A stretch of DNA of 64,000 bases. It comes from Daphnia carinata (lineage: Eukaryota; Arthropoda; Branchiopoda; Diplostraca; Daphniidae). Each line of letters opens with the position of its first letter. Within the stretch, counting starts at the first letter, position 1. Shown piece after piece: positions 33,001-46,787 of the stretch. The DNA lies in assembly GCF_022539665.2 (NCBI RefSeq), contig NC_081339.1, positions 992,001 to 1,056,000 on the forward strand, in the 5' to 3' direction. The translations under genes and the position numbers were made by a program. A model generated the notes under the pieces. It was not told the DNA's origin. It saw only the letters and a program-made list of their open reading frames with translations, and did not search any database.

Positions 33001-36000
33001 TCAATAGCAGCTCTTGTTGTTTTTTTAGAATGTCCGCTAAAATGTAATCACAATTCGGTGTGTATAGGAAAGGAGGGATTCAATGTCCAATCCAGTTTCT
33101 CATCTCCATTTCTGGCTCGTATCACCCGAGTTTCAAGGAACAAAGCCGATGTTACCAATCGTCGACAGAACAAAAACAAACACAAACTGCATTTATTTTC
33201 TTATTTTCGTGTATAACAAAAATCGAAGAGTCAGCCAGCAAGTCACGACCTACAGGCTAAAAAAAAACAGACAATTTTTCAAAACAAAAATAATAAAACA
33301 AAAAGGCTTTGACCGCAATATAGTTCGGGTTGGATAACACAACAATCACGAAGCCCGTCACTTGACACTAGTTTCTTGTATACACAAAAACGAATTTTCC
33401 TGTTGCGCTTAAATGATCCTATGGTTTAGAAAAGGATCTTTTTATAGGACTAACAAGAGCCCGCAATAAAAGAAAACTTGATGCTCATAACGCATTCGCT
33501 TTCATAACACGAATGCGTTTAGTAAGATTGTAGACCTCAACTGTAATGTGCCACACGTCGATTCTGTGTGGAATGACGTACAAGACGTCGCAGATGGTAA
33601 TCCTCAACGAAATGAGTATAGACGTAACTCACTTGAAATTGAAAAGAGACGCAGCAGGGATCGTGAGGAAAATACTTGCATAAAAATTGGTAAGCTCAAG
33701 AGCTGCGGAGTTTTTTATATTCAGCTCGGCTTGGAAGGCAAAAGGATATATAGAAAATTGAGCCGCCTTTTTCAAATGAAATGAATCGTACACGTAAAAA
33801 AGAGGATTTTCTCTGATGTGATCCGGCATGGCAGCTCGGTAAGCGAAGCTTTCCAATTTACGAGCGTTTGAAATGCATTTGGACGTACAGCCAGCCGACA
33901 TTTACATAGGTAAACAACTGCAAAGTCGGATCCTATGAAACTGTTTAAATATACACACCTGGGTGTAGCCGCGTGATGAGATCGTCAGCGACAGCCCAGG
34001 TGGTATGGAACTATGCGAAAGGATTTCTAAGTAAAAATTAGAGAACGAGCTCTCTGTGTCCCTTCAATCAAAGGAAAACAGTTTAAATGCTAAATTTCAT
34101 CAAAGGACGCTCACGCGTTCATTTGAATAACCTGATGCGCTTGAAATTCGAGATCTGCTCGGATGGCAGGAATCCCTAACTCACGAAAGCCAAAATAAAT
34201 AGAGCAAACACACGACGCGTATACTTCTATATCTTCCTGCTTATAGTCACAGTGGTTATTTCAGAAGAGACCCTGATCTTATTCAGTATTATTTTTGTAT
34301 CGTCCATCTCTTGGGGTCCTTATAATGAAATGCCATTGATATGGATACATCTCTTTCGATTATTTACTTGGGCTCGCTGTATAAATAGATATAGACTAGA
34401 TCGGATCCATCAACCGTTGTGATTCGATTTGCCGTTTATCAGCTCCAACCAGAGGTCCCCCTCCGGAAGAGATTGCCATTATGGCCGATTTAAAAAAAAG
34501 GGAGAAGGCTATTTCCATTAAAATATTCAAATGTATTGAGACATCGGTTCTGGTTTGAAGTACGTATTCAAATCTTTTGGCGTACGTGCACCACTTGAGA
34601 ATGTTTTCCCATTGAGTACAAATGACAGCCTTTAAGATTATTGGATAAGAGGGCTGTACTTATACCTGCCAACTATATACGTTGAAAAGTCAATTAGTTG
34701 AACGAACATAACTTGACTTTACAGGCTGTTCTTATACTAGTTAAAGTCACTATAACGTTTTGTCCAAAAACGAAAAACACTCGTTTATAATCGCCTTATT
34801 TTTCTAGTGTTCAAAATTCCCACTGGCTACTTAAAGTGATTACCTCGTTGACTTTATTTCCCCCAACTTGACCATTTTTCGTGTCTGCGTTGAATAAAAG
34901 AAAAAACGTACCAGTCGTAAATTTCTTGATGTCGACACTTACCACGGGGTAAAAAATGGTCCAACTTGTTTTCTTGTACAACAAAAGGGAAGTTTCATTT
35001 GTTTCTTTTCGGCAGATGACCTCAACTTGGAAGCTCATCTCAACTCTCTTTATGTTTTGCTTCTTCGTTGAAACGGGATTTTCTTCTCGGTAACGTGAAT
35101 GGACGTGGCACCAAGTCGGATCACGTACTACTCATTACACATGGCACGCCTACCACTGAAGATAGGGAGGTGTACATTATACCCCTTTAAAATATAAAAA
35201 TGTTTAGCCTGTTATTTACTGACTAGGACTTTCGAATCCAAGACATTTGAGATTTTTTTTGTTTTCAAGAGTTTCACAATCTTTCACGGGGTGGCCCGTT
35301 TTTGTTTAAAGGCATGAACACTAACGAGGTTTCCTTTTTTTTAAACCTATACATGTTGAGATAATAAAGTGAAACACAGTGATTATCTTCGACAAAGTTC
35401 GTAACGTTAGGTTATTTCACTCTTCAGCTTTAATTACGTCACTTTAAAGCGAACGCAGGCCAGGAAATTGCTCGAATTAAAATGCGTTTTAATGTTACGA
35501 TAGGTCCAATCGCTTTCAATTGAGCGTTATTAAAGAGAAAATATCGGTTGTAATATTGGTGAATAACCTGGAATGTTCCAAAGGGCCAGAGGTAAAGAAA
35601 GTCCAAGTCGTTTCGCTTCTACTTGCTATTTATGTGCGAATAAACGTACAAGGGAGGAGAGGTCCGCCGTAATGGGAAAATACAGAAAAGGGTCTGAACA
35701 AACCGGCCAGGGGATTTTTAAAGGTCAACAGGACGATAAACGAAAGTTTCGAATGTTTGGCTTCGTGTCATCAGTCAGTGACGACGTGGGTACTGTTAAC
35801 CCCGACAAGAGCGAAAAGATCGTTGAGGGATGAATCAAATAACAAGAAGAGAAAACAAAAGAATTATTCATTTCTGATTGCCCAATTCTCAATTTATTCT
35901 TGAATGGCAACGTCATTTATCTCCTTCAAAAATTGTTACATCGACAAATGGTTGAGTAGAACCCACGCGAAATCAGATTCGAATCGTCTATTAATCCGTG

Positions 36001-36300
36001 CATGTCCAGGGTTTTTCACTAATCTTCATCCAACAGGTAAAAAAATACGCAACACGTGCAGCAATTCTTTTGACCAAATTGAGAACGAGTAAAACGAGTC
36101 CTGTGAATTAGTAAATACACGTCGTATTTCGAATTTCTTGTTTTTATTCAATAATCATCTGATTAAACTCCGACATTTCTTACGCAAAAAAAGAAACGGG
36201 TCTTTAAAATGCCCTTTGTCGTTCCGAGATAAAATTAGAGCTGCGATGACCATCCAAAATAATCGAAACTTTAATGCATTTTGTAATTGTATATTTGTAG
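27079..36300. other. Gene-poor stretch
   Basis: No gene could be identified on either strand. It holds homopolymer A and T runs, a perfect 10-bp inverted repeat at 33489-33519, and short open segments of uncertain meaning, for example 30340-30576 and 31690-31830 on the minus strand and 34437-34550 on the plus strand. It could be intergenic or the inside of a long intron. Confidence 0.4.
33489..33519. repeat. Perfect 10-bp inverted repeat
   Basis: AACGCATTCG at 33489-33498 is matched by CGAATGCGTT at 33510-33519 across an 11-base loop. It may be a small hairpin; no role is evident. Confidence 0.7.
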
Positions 36301-36348
36301 GAGAAGAGTTACACGCCGACACAGAGGATCGCCGCCTTGTCGGCTCAG
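36301..36348 (+). CDS. Candidate 48-nt micro-exon
   Basis: Sixteen codons (EKSYTPTQRIAALSAQ) lie between a TTTGTAG acceptor and a GTGTAT donor, phase 0 at both ends. The Ser/Thr/Gln-rich reading is typical of an alternatively spliced linker. No neighbours can be joined with certainty. Confidence 0.22.
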
Positions 36349-39300
36349 GTGTATAAGAAGAAGAAAAAGATCAAGGCGTCGGCATTCACTGTGAATGTTT
36401 CCATCACTTTACCCTTTACGTATATTATTTATATACATCCTCAACAGAGATCTCATCCAGACATGTCGGCTTTCCAGATAGAGAGACTTATATACACTTC
36501 AGAGTGTACAGAGACAGCTGTCTGCTGTGTAATCTTTGCGTTTCGTTCTTATATACAGAAAGGGGTGGGTCTCTTATCATTTCACATTTTCGCTCTTTTT
36601 TCTTTTATTTTCTATCTAAAAAAAATATATACAGTATATGTTGAGTTCGTCGTTACTCGACGGTCAGGCGAATAAAAAAATACATTTTTTTGAAATTACT
36701 GACTTGATGTTGCAAGTTCTTTTATTTAGTTGTTATTCCTTAGAGTTGTATCTCCTTTTGGGTTCCGCGACGATGTCGTCTTTCCTGATGATGGAAGACG
36801 TCGGCAATCCATCACGCAATTTCTTTTTTTTGTTTTTATGTTCAGCCATCGTGGGGCATTAAATACAAACAAACGATGAACACTACACGCATAACTTTCC
36901 ATCATCAAAAACTGATCGCTCAATACATACAACCCTATAACTATTATAAGCACGTTGTGGTTTGTTACGTAGCTTATACGCAGATGTACATTCGCCCGCA
37001 GTGGCACCGTTCATCAGGTAATTATTCAATCCCCCCTCCACAGAAAAATGAAAATCTCTGTTCTAGATGATCCCCAACAATTGTTTTTGCCTTGTCCTCA
37101 ATTTCAAAAGTCCAAAGATTTTTTTGTTCTTGTCTCTTTTAGTTTTTTCTTCCCCATGTCTACATGAAGATCACCTTTATGGATTTATAATGATACCCCA
37201 TCATGTAACGTTGAGTTGTGTTGTCTGTGTGTGGTGGATTGCGTGGTGATGAATGTATTTCGATTCATTCCATTGACACGAGTCTGCAGGCCTTTTTTTC
37301 CCGAACGTCAAGTGACCGAAGGGATGAACGGAGGCGTGTGCGTGACACGCTTTCTCAAAATACAGCCGCTGTGTATTTTTTTCTTCTTCTCGAACAGGAA
37401 AAAGAAAATTAGTTTTTTTAAAAAACAAAAATTGGAAACAATGACTAGCGGCCAACGCCCAGGGGAACTTTGTCGCCGTCAGCATTGCGTGCGTGAGTCT
37501 ACATAGATGAAATCCTTTAGCACCTTTCGAGCGGTGGCTTTCCCATCGCTGCATTAAGAAAAACAGACCGAGAAATGAATGGCTTTCAACTGTCAGACGT
37601 GGAGTTCCCTTTTTTTTTTCTAAAACTAACCGCGTGATTCAGCGAACGAAGAAAAATACGGTTAAACATTCAGAAGAAAAAAAGAGGCGGTTAATTGAGA
37701 ACACTTTGGTGGTGGTTTCGGCTGTGGGAAAATGAAATGAGAAAAAATAAAAAGGATTCAACTTGAAGCAGATGCAGTTGAATGGCACAATCAGCCACTA
37801 CGACCATCTCCTTCAGAAAATAAGAAATGGAAAAGGTGTTTGGCTGTGTGTGTTTTTTCTCATCGTAAATCGCAGACAAGGCAGTTCACCCTCCTCGAAA
37901 AAATATAAATAAGACCAAACTAATGCAAGGGAATAATTTGAATAGCGAGTAATCACCGCAATTTCTTTTTATTCGAAGAAAAATTTCTCTTTAACTTACG
38001 TATGCCAAGTCGTTAGATAACCTGCCCACCGAATGAACTTGCAAATGACAATGGGGGCCACGATCTGTAATCACCACCCTCATCCTCTCTCTTGATAACT
38101 GCACATAAAATCGTAGAAAAACATGCAAGGGGAGGACAATCAAGCAAAATATAAATTTGAAAAAGAAATGAATAAACATTAAAAAAAAACAGAGATCGTT
38201 TGATCCAATCCAAATAAGTTGGTCTTTAAATTCCCAAAAAAACATTAGACAAACTGGGTTTGCTCAACTGAAAATCGGTTTCATCCGGTTTTCTCAAGTC
38301 CCTGCAGCGAAGTTGATAGCAATTGATTAGGATAATCTGTTAATGGATAAACTACAGGACGTTTTAGTTGAAGAAAAAGGTCATAACTATGTACAAAGGC
38401 AGTCATATTTCTCCCTGTATGTTTTTTTCCAGGCAGTTCACACACAAGAAAAGATGTGCAAGGGAAATCTGTTCGTTGGGTTTTGTTACCGGATGGGTCC
38501 ATAACTCCCGGCTGTATTCTTCCAGCGTGTGGGCATGTGTGTCTGTCGAGGAGAGGGAATGTATACACAGCTATACCGATCAAGGCCAGAAACAGCAAAC
38601 AGCGTTTCTAAAAAGAAAGATTCAGTTCTCCATGTAAACAGAAGTTCTACGGGCCAAGAAGGACACAGAAGAACGGTCCAAAAATAAATCCAAAGATATA
38701 CCAGTTCTCTTGGTGTTGTTCTCTGCATTCTCAACACAATGTTTTGATCTCTATACATCGTCGACGTGCAATGGAAAAAGAGATAAAAAAGGGAAGGAAG
38801 TAAGGAGCACTGGAACATCATTGGAGTCGGATGCGTCAACATGGGGAGTCTAAATTTGTACCCTCCTCAGCATCAAAATATGAACAATCAATGAACATTC
38901 CGGCAGTACAAGTTTTCCCCTTCGTTCCATACCCGGACGCCAATAGCGAAGGAGCCGGGAGTTCGCCATGTCCTTTGGAATAGGCAGGAAACACAAAGAA
39001 AATGGTTGACTCTCCCGCTGCAATGGCACGACATTCAAAAGGCGTCACCAAGTCGAGCAATAAGCCAAGAAAGGCCGATATCTTCCGGTGGAACGCGGAC
39101 GCACCAACGACCTGCTCATCCATCAAAGAAGGCCAAAAAAGAAAAACTTCCTCTTTTTATTGTCGACGTTTGTTTCGTGTCGTATGCGAATGAGCTGCAG
39201 TCCTTCTAATGTACGTGTGAGACGAGAGAAGGAAAAAAAACGGGCGGGTCCAGTTGACGTGCAAGGGGGCAGGAGTTCCAGTTGGCTCATTAAGATTTCA

Positions 39301-42300
39301 CGTTTTGCTTTTGACTCGTCTGAGAAAGAAAAATGTTGAACTTTTTCTTCTTTTTGCAACAGTCGAGTGAAGATTTCCGCTCGTCAAGGACTTCATAAGT
39401 AAATAAACGGGCAGATAACTTCTGTGGACGTTCGTGTCTAAACAAATGCCACTGAGAGTTCAATAACATCCATCATGGAGTATCATGTCACCCATCTCCG
39501 TCTTCTCTTTTTCTCATCTTCTCGCCTTTCCCAGCGTCTCTTTTTCCTTTGTTGCTTTTAGGGGGACACATAAACAATTTTCAGTGCGTTGTTTATATGA
39601 CAATTGCGAACCAGGACCTGCCAGAGTTACACAGCAGATATAATACGAAAACTGACCGAAACCACACGTTCAACAGCACACGTTTTTTTGACCCCCCTGC
39701 TTGGTGTTCTTTAAATCTTAGAGTCAATATGTGTTCCTTGAACTCCCTTTTCATCCGTGTGGTGTGTGTCCTTTTGGAATAAGCACGTGACTTGTTTAAA
39801 CAACAGGATTGTTAAGGCATATGGGGGATAAAGTCAGACTCGTTTAGTTTCATATTCCACTTTGATTGCCTTCGGTTAGAGCTGGTCTTTGCTGCCAGGG
39901 TTTGTAATTGTTGCTTCTTTATGTAAGATCTCTTGTCATATGGTTGATGCAAGTCATGAAAATGAACTCAAAATAGTGCGAATGTTTAAATGCTTCGTAA
40001 TTAGAAGGATCTGTTACACAGATCCGCATAAGCTGTTGAGCGGTCCAACTAATTCACGAACGAACGATCAATGACGAAAGGAAACTGTGTCCGCTATAAA
40101 GAAGGGGTGATAGGGCTAAGGGATACAGTTATTAAAGAGAGAAAGAATAGAAAAGATGCGCCATAACTAAGTCGTCAAGAGTCTGAATTAATGGGCAACC
40201 GGCAGCACTTGGGAAACTTGCAGGCCCATCACGGAAGCTCCATTCCAAATAGCTTGTTTGTAGCTTATTGCCAAATATAATGGCCGTTGAATATCTTTTC
40301 CATCGCGTTTTCTTTCACCCTGTGTGTGTGTGTGGAACGTTTGACGGCTTGACGAATGACACACTGTCTAATCCCGACATTTCGGGAGCACGAGCCTCGA
40401 AATGCATTTTTAACAAAGCGAGATGAGCCAGCGTGGAAGACGAAGGGGAAAAGAGGAAGAAGAGAAGGTTTGAAATAAAAACAAGGCCATCAGCTCATTC
40501 CATATTCTTAAGACATCACGTCGGGACGTTTCGTATAAATATATTTATAGCAGACAGTTCTATTCTTTCTTTCATCGTCATTTATTTCTATTTTTCTTCT
40601 TGTCATCCGCCAGCCACGAAGAAAACGCGCCATGAACCCGAGCTCCTTGTCGTCAGCACAGGCCACTGGAATTTATGCATATTGTACGCCGAAGGTAGAA
40701 GGACTGCGATCAGCATCCCGCATGAAAGGACTTCGACAGACTATCTCTAATTGTTATTCGAAGCACTTACCAAAAAAAAATCGTTTCCACTATTTGAACC
40801 GATATCCAAAGTGGCTTATCTGCTAATTCCCACTGTCCTTCGAATACGAACTCAAAGCGAAAATGCAAATTTTTATTTATAGGTCAACTATTTCAAAAGT
40901 TCGCCTCATCTGACTAGTTGCGTTAGATCTTCATAATCACAGCGACTGAGGAGACAGTCAACTTATCACGTGTGACTCTTTCTCTTCCCTTTGCATCCAG
41001 CCTTTGATACTACCGCAATCACTTTCTTGTATTCCATTCTCACCGATCACCATCAATCAAAGCGCCTCCTTCAAATGTTATTCTTCACGTATATAATCTA
41101 AAAAAGGGAGAGGGGTGACCAAGGAGTATTACAATCAAATAGATTAATCATCGTGATTCGTCTGCTTGGCTGGAACCGTTCCAAAACACACAGAGAAAAG
41201 CAGGACGTGGCCGAGATCTTGGATGCCACACCACCGGAGCTACTGTAATATGCTTTGACATGGTGGCGTAACACGACAGCTGCACAACATCGATCGTACG
41301 TTATACGATGACGATCGTTCATAGTACCCATCTACTTCCTCGTGTCCCTCACTCTCTTTTTCCTCCCTCCCCCTTCTTCATCGTTTCGGCCAAGAATCAT
41401 TACATGCAGGGTCGATTTTTGAACCATTAATCCACCGAAAATGAATTCCCGTTCCCTTTTCTTAATGCTCACTGGGATAAGATGCCATGTTTATAAATAT
41501 AAGGGACGGATATGTACGAGCATCCGCACAAGAAGCTGCTGGAAGACAACCGTGACGCCGCTACATTATGCAAAGGCAAGTCTCCATGTATGGGCAGAAT
41601 GAAACAGCAAGTTCCGCAGCTGATTTCTATACGATTACACATTTTTCTGAACTGCATTCAAGATAGCCAGTGTCAGCTGTCTCATTCTGTACAATGTTTT
41701 CTTCGGGTACAATATGGCCAACAATTGCGTGGGAACGCTGCTATAAAAATAATGGCAGCGTAGCTACCTACTGGTTAAGTTATTTTGCTATTGTCTGTAC
41801 CTGAAGACATTAAACACCGAAAAAAGTCAGGACAGCCGCCAGATTTCAATTTCTCTATCGTAACTTATCGTGTCGACGTCGGCATCTGATACGATCGAAT
41901 CGCGTACAACAATGACACTCAAAACGAACCGCCAAAACTGACAAGCTTTAAAAAAAAGAAACACGCAGAATGTTTTGCATCCAAACGTCAAAGAATTAGA
42001 TTTACTAGTCACGAATGCATATTCGCGTGACACGCTGGCAAAGTAGAATTGCCTTATTCCCACGTTAATCAACTGACAGGGAAAGGTCGCAGTGTTTTTC
42101 ATCTCCAATGATGAGAATAAGAGATGAAAGTGGGCAACAGAAGGGCCCAACTGACGGGCCCCAAAAATCATTTAATAAGCATCAAAAGAAGTGACTACTG
42201 CATGCACCTAATGAGACGAGAGCTGCTGCCGCTCTTATTTTCTTCAGCCGCTGTTACCGACGATCTCCCTTTGTAAAGCCCCTTCGGTCCTTAAATAGTC

Positions 42301-45300
42301 CAAGATATTTTTGAATGACAGCAGATGGAGTGATAATATACGGAGGAGCGCAAGAACGTTGTATCGAGAGGGGCTCGTCACACGTGCTGCCGACACACAC
42401 GCGGGATCTTTTATTATAATGAACCGAAATGAACCTATTCTTGCTCCGACAGCGATGAGGGCGCGGCATCTTTCCCTTTTGTATCAAACCTTCAATCGAA
42501 ATCTCCTTTTCTTTCTTTTGTTTCGTTTATTTTTCCATCCGCATCGGCCAAAAAGGAGGGCCCGTCTTTTGTGTGTTCAATGTTATTATGTTCGTGCCTT
42601 TTTTTTTTAAATTAGAAAAGTCCATTCATCATTGTGACGTCTTCTATTAAGAAAAGGGAAGGAACAAAAAAAAAATGGTATATACGTCCGCTTTCTAATT
42701 TTGGGTGTTGTGGAGGAGTCTCGCTGATGGCCAGCAATCAGAGTTGTTTTAAGGCAATTAAGTGTCGCATCATAGCCATTAGAACGTAATGGCTAGACAT
42801 TTTTTGTTGTTGTCGGTGGGTGTGTATCAAGACGGTGCAAAAATGATTAATAATCGTGTTTTCCCCATTTTTCCTTATGTTTATGTTAATTCTTTTGTGG
42901 ATTTTTCTTTCGTAAGAAAAATGAAGATGTTAAACGTGTCATTGAGTTATCCCTAAATAAATAAAGAAGAATATTCTCGAGAAAGTATTTCTTCGTATCG
43001 TTTTATTGAATTCAAGATGACAAAGCTCGGGAAACATAATTTTTTTTAAAGAAAAGTTTTCAATTGAATGAGAATCGTTTCATAATAAAACACGAAGAAT
43101 GAAAAAGAAAAAAACCCTTGCCCATCAATAGTAAATTTTGATGGCGTATTTAAGCACACACAAAAAAAACGAGAGGAATATTATCTTTTGGCCAGCTGTG
43201 TTATTCCATTCACAATTGTTGATAATGGTCGTTCGTTAAACGGGACCAACAAAAGGCCTGCTGGCGCTCCTCCTGTTCAAGTGTATTGCATCAGGCCTTG
43301 CGCTATACGTGTGTATACAGTTGGATTGCAAGGTGAAAAGAAAAAAAATAGAAATCGGATTAGAATAAAGAGAAAGGTTTATCGATAATAAAAAGGCCAC
43401 CGTTTGCGAAGGGGGGAAAAAAGAATTTTGTATTATTACTAGGTCTTTATACATTCCACCCGTCCGCTATTGTATAACAGTACGTTCTGCTATTCACATT
43501 TTATAGATAACCTTTACGCGATGGCTGTTGAGTAATATCCAGGTGCTTCCGATCGGATCTGGAAGTTAGAAACCTTTAAAATAAAAAATGCTCTTTCAAT
43601 GTTGGAGCTCTTCCGCACGTACTCAGCTGCCCCATTTGACATGGCTTTAATCAACGCTAGATGTTGAAAATTGGTTTGTTTTTTTCGTCCTCTTGTTCGA
43701 ATACATCCTCGAAATATATTCCATGTTTTCTGGAAGCTGGAAAAAAACATTTTGGCTTGAGCTTTATGTCCCTTGGCTGTCGTCCTGGCCGTTTTGGCCT
43801 GTCACCAGTCACGAATTAAAAGAAAAAAGGCCAAGAACAAAACAAAAAATATATGAAAGAAAGCACTGACAACATTGAGTTAGCGATGGATTTTTTCAAG
43901 TCAATACAAGTCAGTTGACGACATGGAACAGAAAAAAAAAAGACACAGAAAAAAGAAGGAAATCTTTTTCTTTCGTAGTTTGCCGCTGTTGCCGAGTCCA
44001 TATTAGATATAAATCCTTCTTTGGCTTATGTAGATATACATGAAAATAGATAGAAGAGACAGTGGCGCAGGTGCAAAGTTCTTCTAAAGGGGCCAATTTT
44101 TATTCAGCTCTGTATATATACTGACTTGCAAGTTAGAATTTAATATAAGGCTCCACACTGGACTTTATATGTAGACGAATATGTGTGTACCTTGCAGAAG
44201 CCGTCCATTTGTATCCCTCAGTTGATAAGCATCGTCGAGACACTGGGGATAATGGAGGGCGAAATGAAACAGAAATAAGGTTTTTCTTTTGTTTTTCTTT
44301 TCCATTTCATCAAGTAACAAACAACCGGGATCATCTGGATGAAACTTTGGAATGACAAGTAGCTGCCCCCTCAACCAAGAAAGGGAATTCTTTTATTTCG
44401 TTTATTCTTTCTAAAAGAATTAAACTTGTGCTGTATCGTAGGGACTGCCACGAACTGCTTTGCATAAGACGTCCTGAATTAAATGTGAGTTCAAATGGAA
44501 AAAGAAATTGATATTAAGTTACCCCTGTACGTGAACGTAATAAATCTTTAAAAGGAAACGCCATGAAATTCGATTGATGAAATACAATTGAAAGAAATTT
44601 ATATACGCCTACAGCGTATCTTTATTTAAACGGAAGCTCTTCCTTTTATTTCATTTTCACCATGGCTCAATGTCCGGACCGGAAGACACCTGGATTCGTT
44701 TCAAGTTTTTCGGGATTTTGGATAGTTTTTATTATGTGCAAGCTCCGTGATGACAAGCGGTGCTTCAGTCTACATACGTAGTAGCGCGAAGACGTACTGG
44801 TGTATATCCCATACGATTGTGGTTGTCATGAATAAATCATGGAGCATATGTGGCGGCCGTCAACATTCCATCTGTACAGTTATGTTCATGTGCCCCTTCG
44901 CTGGTAATATTTGATGGAATGAAAAAAAAAACAAAAAAAAAACTTGGCACTCCATTAAATTCATGGCTGAACGTACAACTTCTACGTGTATATTGTACTG
45001 TAGCACTGCACGTCATTACTAAATATGTATTCAGTCAACTATTATAAATCAGATCAATTTAGGCAACAGGATTTCCGCCGGTTTGCTCTTATACCTCGTA
45101 ACTTTACACGTTCAACGGAAGAACAAACATTAAGGGATAAGTTGTTCTTTCTTTTCTTTATTATTCCTCTCTTCTCTCTGTTCGGAGAACAGAACTTAGC
45201 TGATGTTAACGACTCGGGTATGGCGTGTACTCACGTCAAAACAACGAAATAAATTGTATTGTAACACGCCGACTAGACACTCGTCTGGTGGGGGAGTATG

Positions 45301-45405
45301 GAAAACATAGGGAGACGTTAAGACGGCCAAGGATTCGTAATGACTTAACACGATTTCTTCGTCATCGTTTTATGATTTGCACCGACCCAAATTGGCGAGT
45401 AACAG
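36349..45405. other. Gene-poor stretch with weak exon-like segments
   Basis: No confident gene. Weak plus-strand candidates are 37288-37372 (Ser/Arg-rich), 38797-39193 (one frame open except for a TAG), 40632-40826 (ATG in a good CGCC context) and 41512-41574 (ATG with a GC-type GCAAGT donor). A GT microsatellite lies near 40321. The two strands are often open together here, which lowers the weight of each candidate. Confidence 0.35.
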
Positions 45406-45508
45406 GTGACTGACGTGTTTCGTTTCGCCCGTTTCGCCCATGCAAATAAGGCGCCATCGTTATCAACTAACGTTCGCGAGAAATTGTCACAGTCCGTTAA
45501 CAATGACG
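45406..45508 (+). CDS. Candidate exon, family unknown
   Basis: Opens after a GAGTAACAG acceptor-like site and ends at a GTAAAA donor-like site. It gives 34 codons plus one base with a protein-like reading (VFRFARFAHANKAPSLSTN, VREKLSQSVNND). The acceptor lacks a good pyrimidine tract. Confidence 0.22.
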
Positions 45509-46652
45509 GTAAAAAAAAGCACCGACAACAAGGTGAATGTAAGATAAAAAAAGGAGCCTGGATGGCGTCGGTATGGCACCGGCCAACAACAGTGGCACCT
45601 GCGGTGAGGTGTGTATGCATTCAGCTTAACGAGAGTCGATGGTTTATGTTGCGTTATACGCGCGTGTAAAGTCCGTCTGGCTCCGTTGTCGGGTTCACTC
45701 ATTCAACGTCATGGCAGAAGATCGTCAGAACGTGAAGACGCGCTTCAGTTTGAACTGCGTTAACCGAACCGGACAGCCAACGGATTGCCACTGACGTGCA
45801 GCGATTCGTTTTGATTCTTGTTTTGTTCCAAAACCTTGTGAGGTTCAAGCTGCTAAAAAATGAGGCAACAGTTCATCATGCAGACGCACGGTGGAGCTTC
45901 TTTGTCTTTTCTTTCATTTCTTTTCATTCCTTCCTCCTGTTTTCTACCTCTTGGTTGCTTTTAATGGCACAGCGTCGAAGTTCCAGACACCTTGGCGGCT
46001 GCTGCCGTTGATGTGCCGGGATTCTTCTTCCTTCTTTTCTTCACGCTTCACGCCGCGTTACAACATCCTCTATTGCATATCGGGCAGAATACAAAAATGG
46101 GGAAGGTAAAGCGGCCACAAAAGAAAAGAAAGAAATGAGTGAAACCCTTTTTGGGTTGATACGACGGCCATAAGACGACCACACATGTCGAAAGAATATT
46201 TAGGGCCATTTCGGCTGTGTTTTCTCTCTTTGAAAAACACAACAACATTCCAGACGGGCAATCGACAAATATGAACAAAACAAAAGGGGTGAACGCTAAA
46301 CAAGTCGTTGAACATAAGAATCTTCTGTACAACGATCGTCTTCTTATCCGTCGCCAGTGTTCCAGTAGCAGAACGAACCGACACAGGTTTCCTTCTCACC
46401 ACAATCGCTAAACGCGTATCACGCGGAATGTGTCCAGTGATTATCTTCATTCACGCTCATCTCGCCGCTGGACCTTCACGCGTTAGACACAAACTTTTGT
46501 TCTTTATGAAACCGATTCCAATTAGAAGGCGAGAGCCTCGTTTTTTATTAGGGACGCGCATTTATTTTCAGTCGGCCCCTTTTTTCGTGGTAAATTCCAT
46601 CGGCCTGCAACTTTTTCTGTTTTATAAATAAAAACGAAAAACGCACCGACAG

Positions 46653-46787
46653 ATATTTTATGTTTCCTGGCACCACCACAACGATGGCCGTTACGTTGAT
46701 ATGACCAACGAAAACACCGCCATTGTGAAACACTTGGACGGCGATACGTTCTGCGTCTACGCTCACCTACTGCCTAGTTACTTCAAA
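46653..46787 (+). CDS. Candidate exon, family unknown
   Basis: 45 codons starting after GACAG and ending before GTGCGT, phase 0 at both ends. The reading is rich in aromatic and acidic residues (FYVSWHHHNDGRYVDMTNEN, FCVYAHLLPSYFK) and unlike the flanking T-rich DNA. The frame stops soon after, at TAA 46815-46817, so this could also be a last exon. The opposite strand is also open. Confidence 0.25.
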
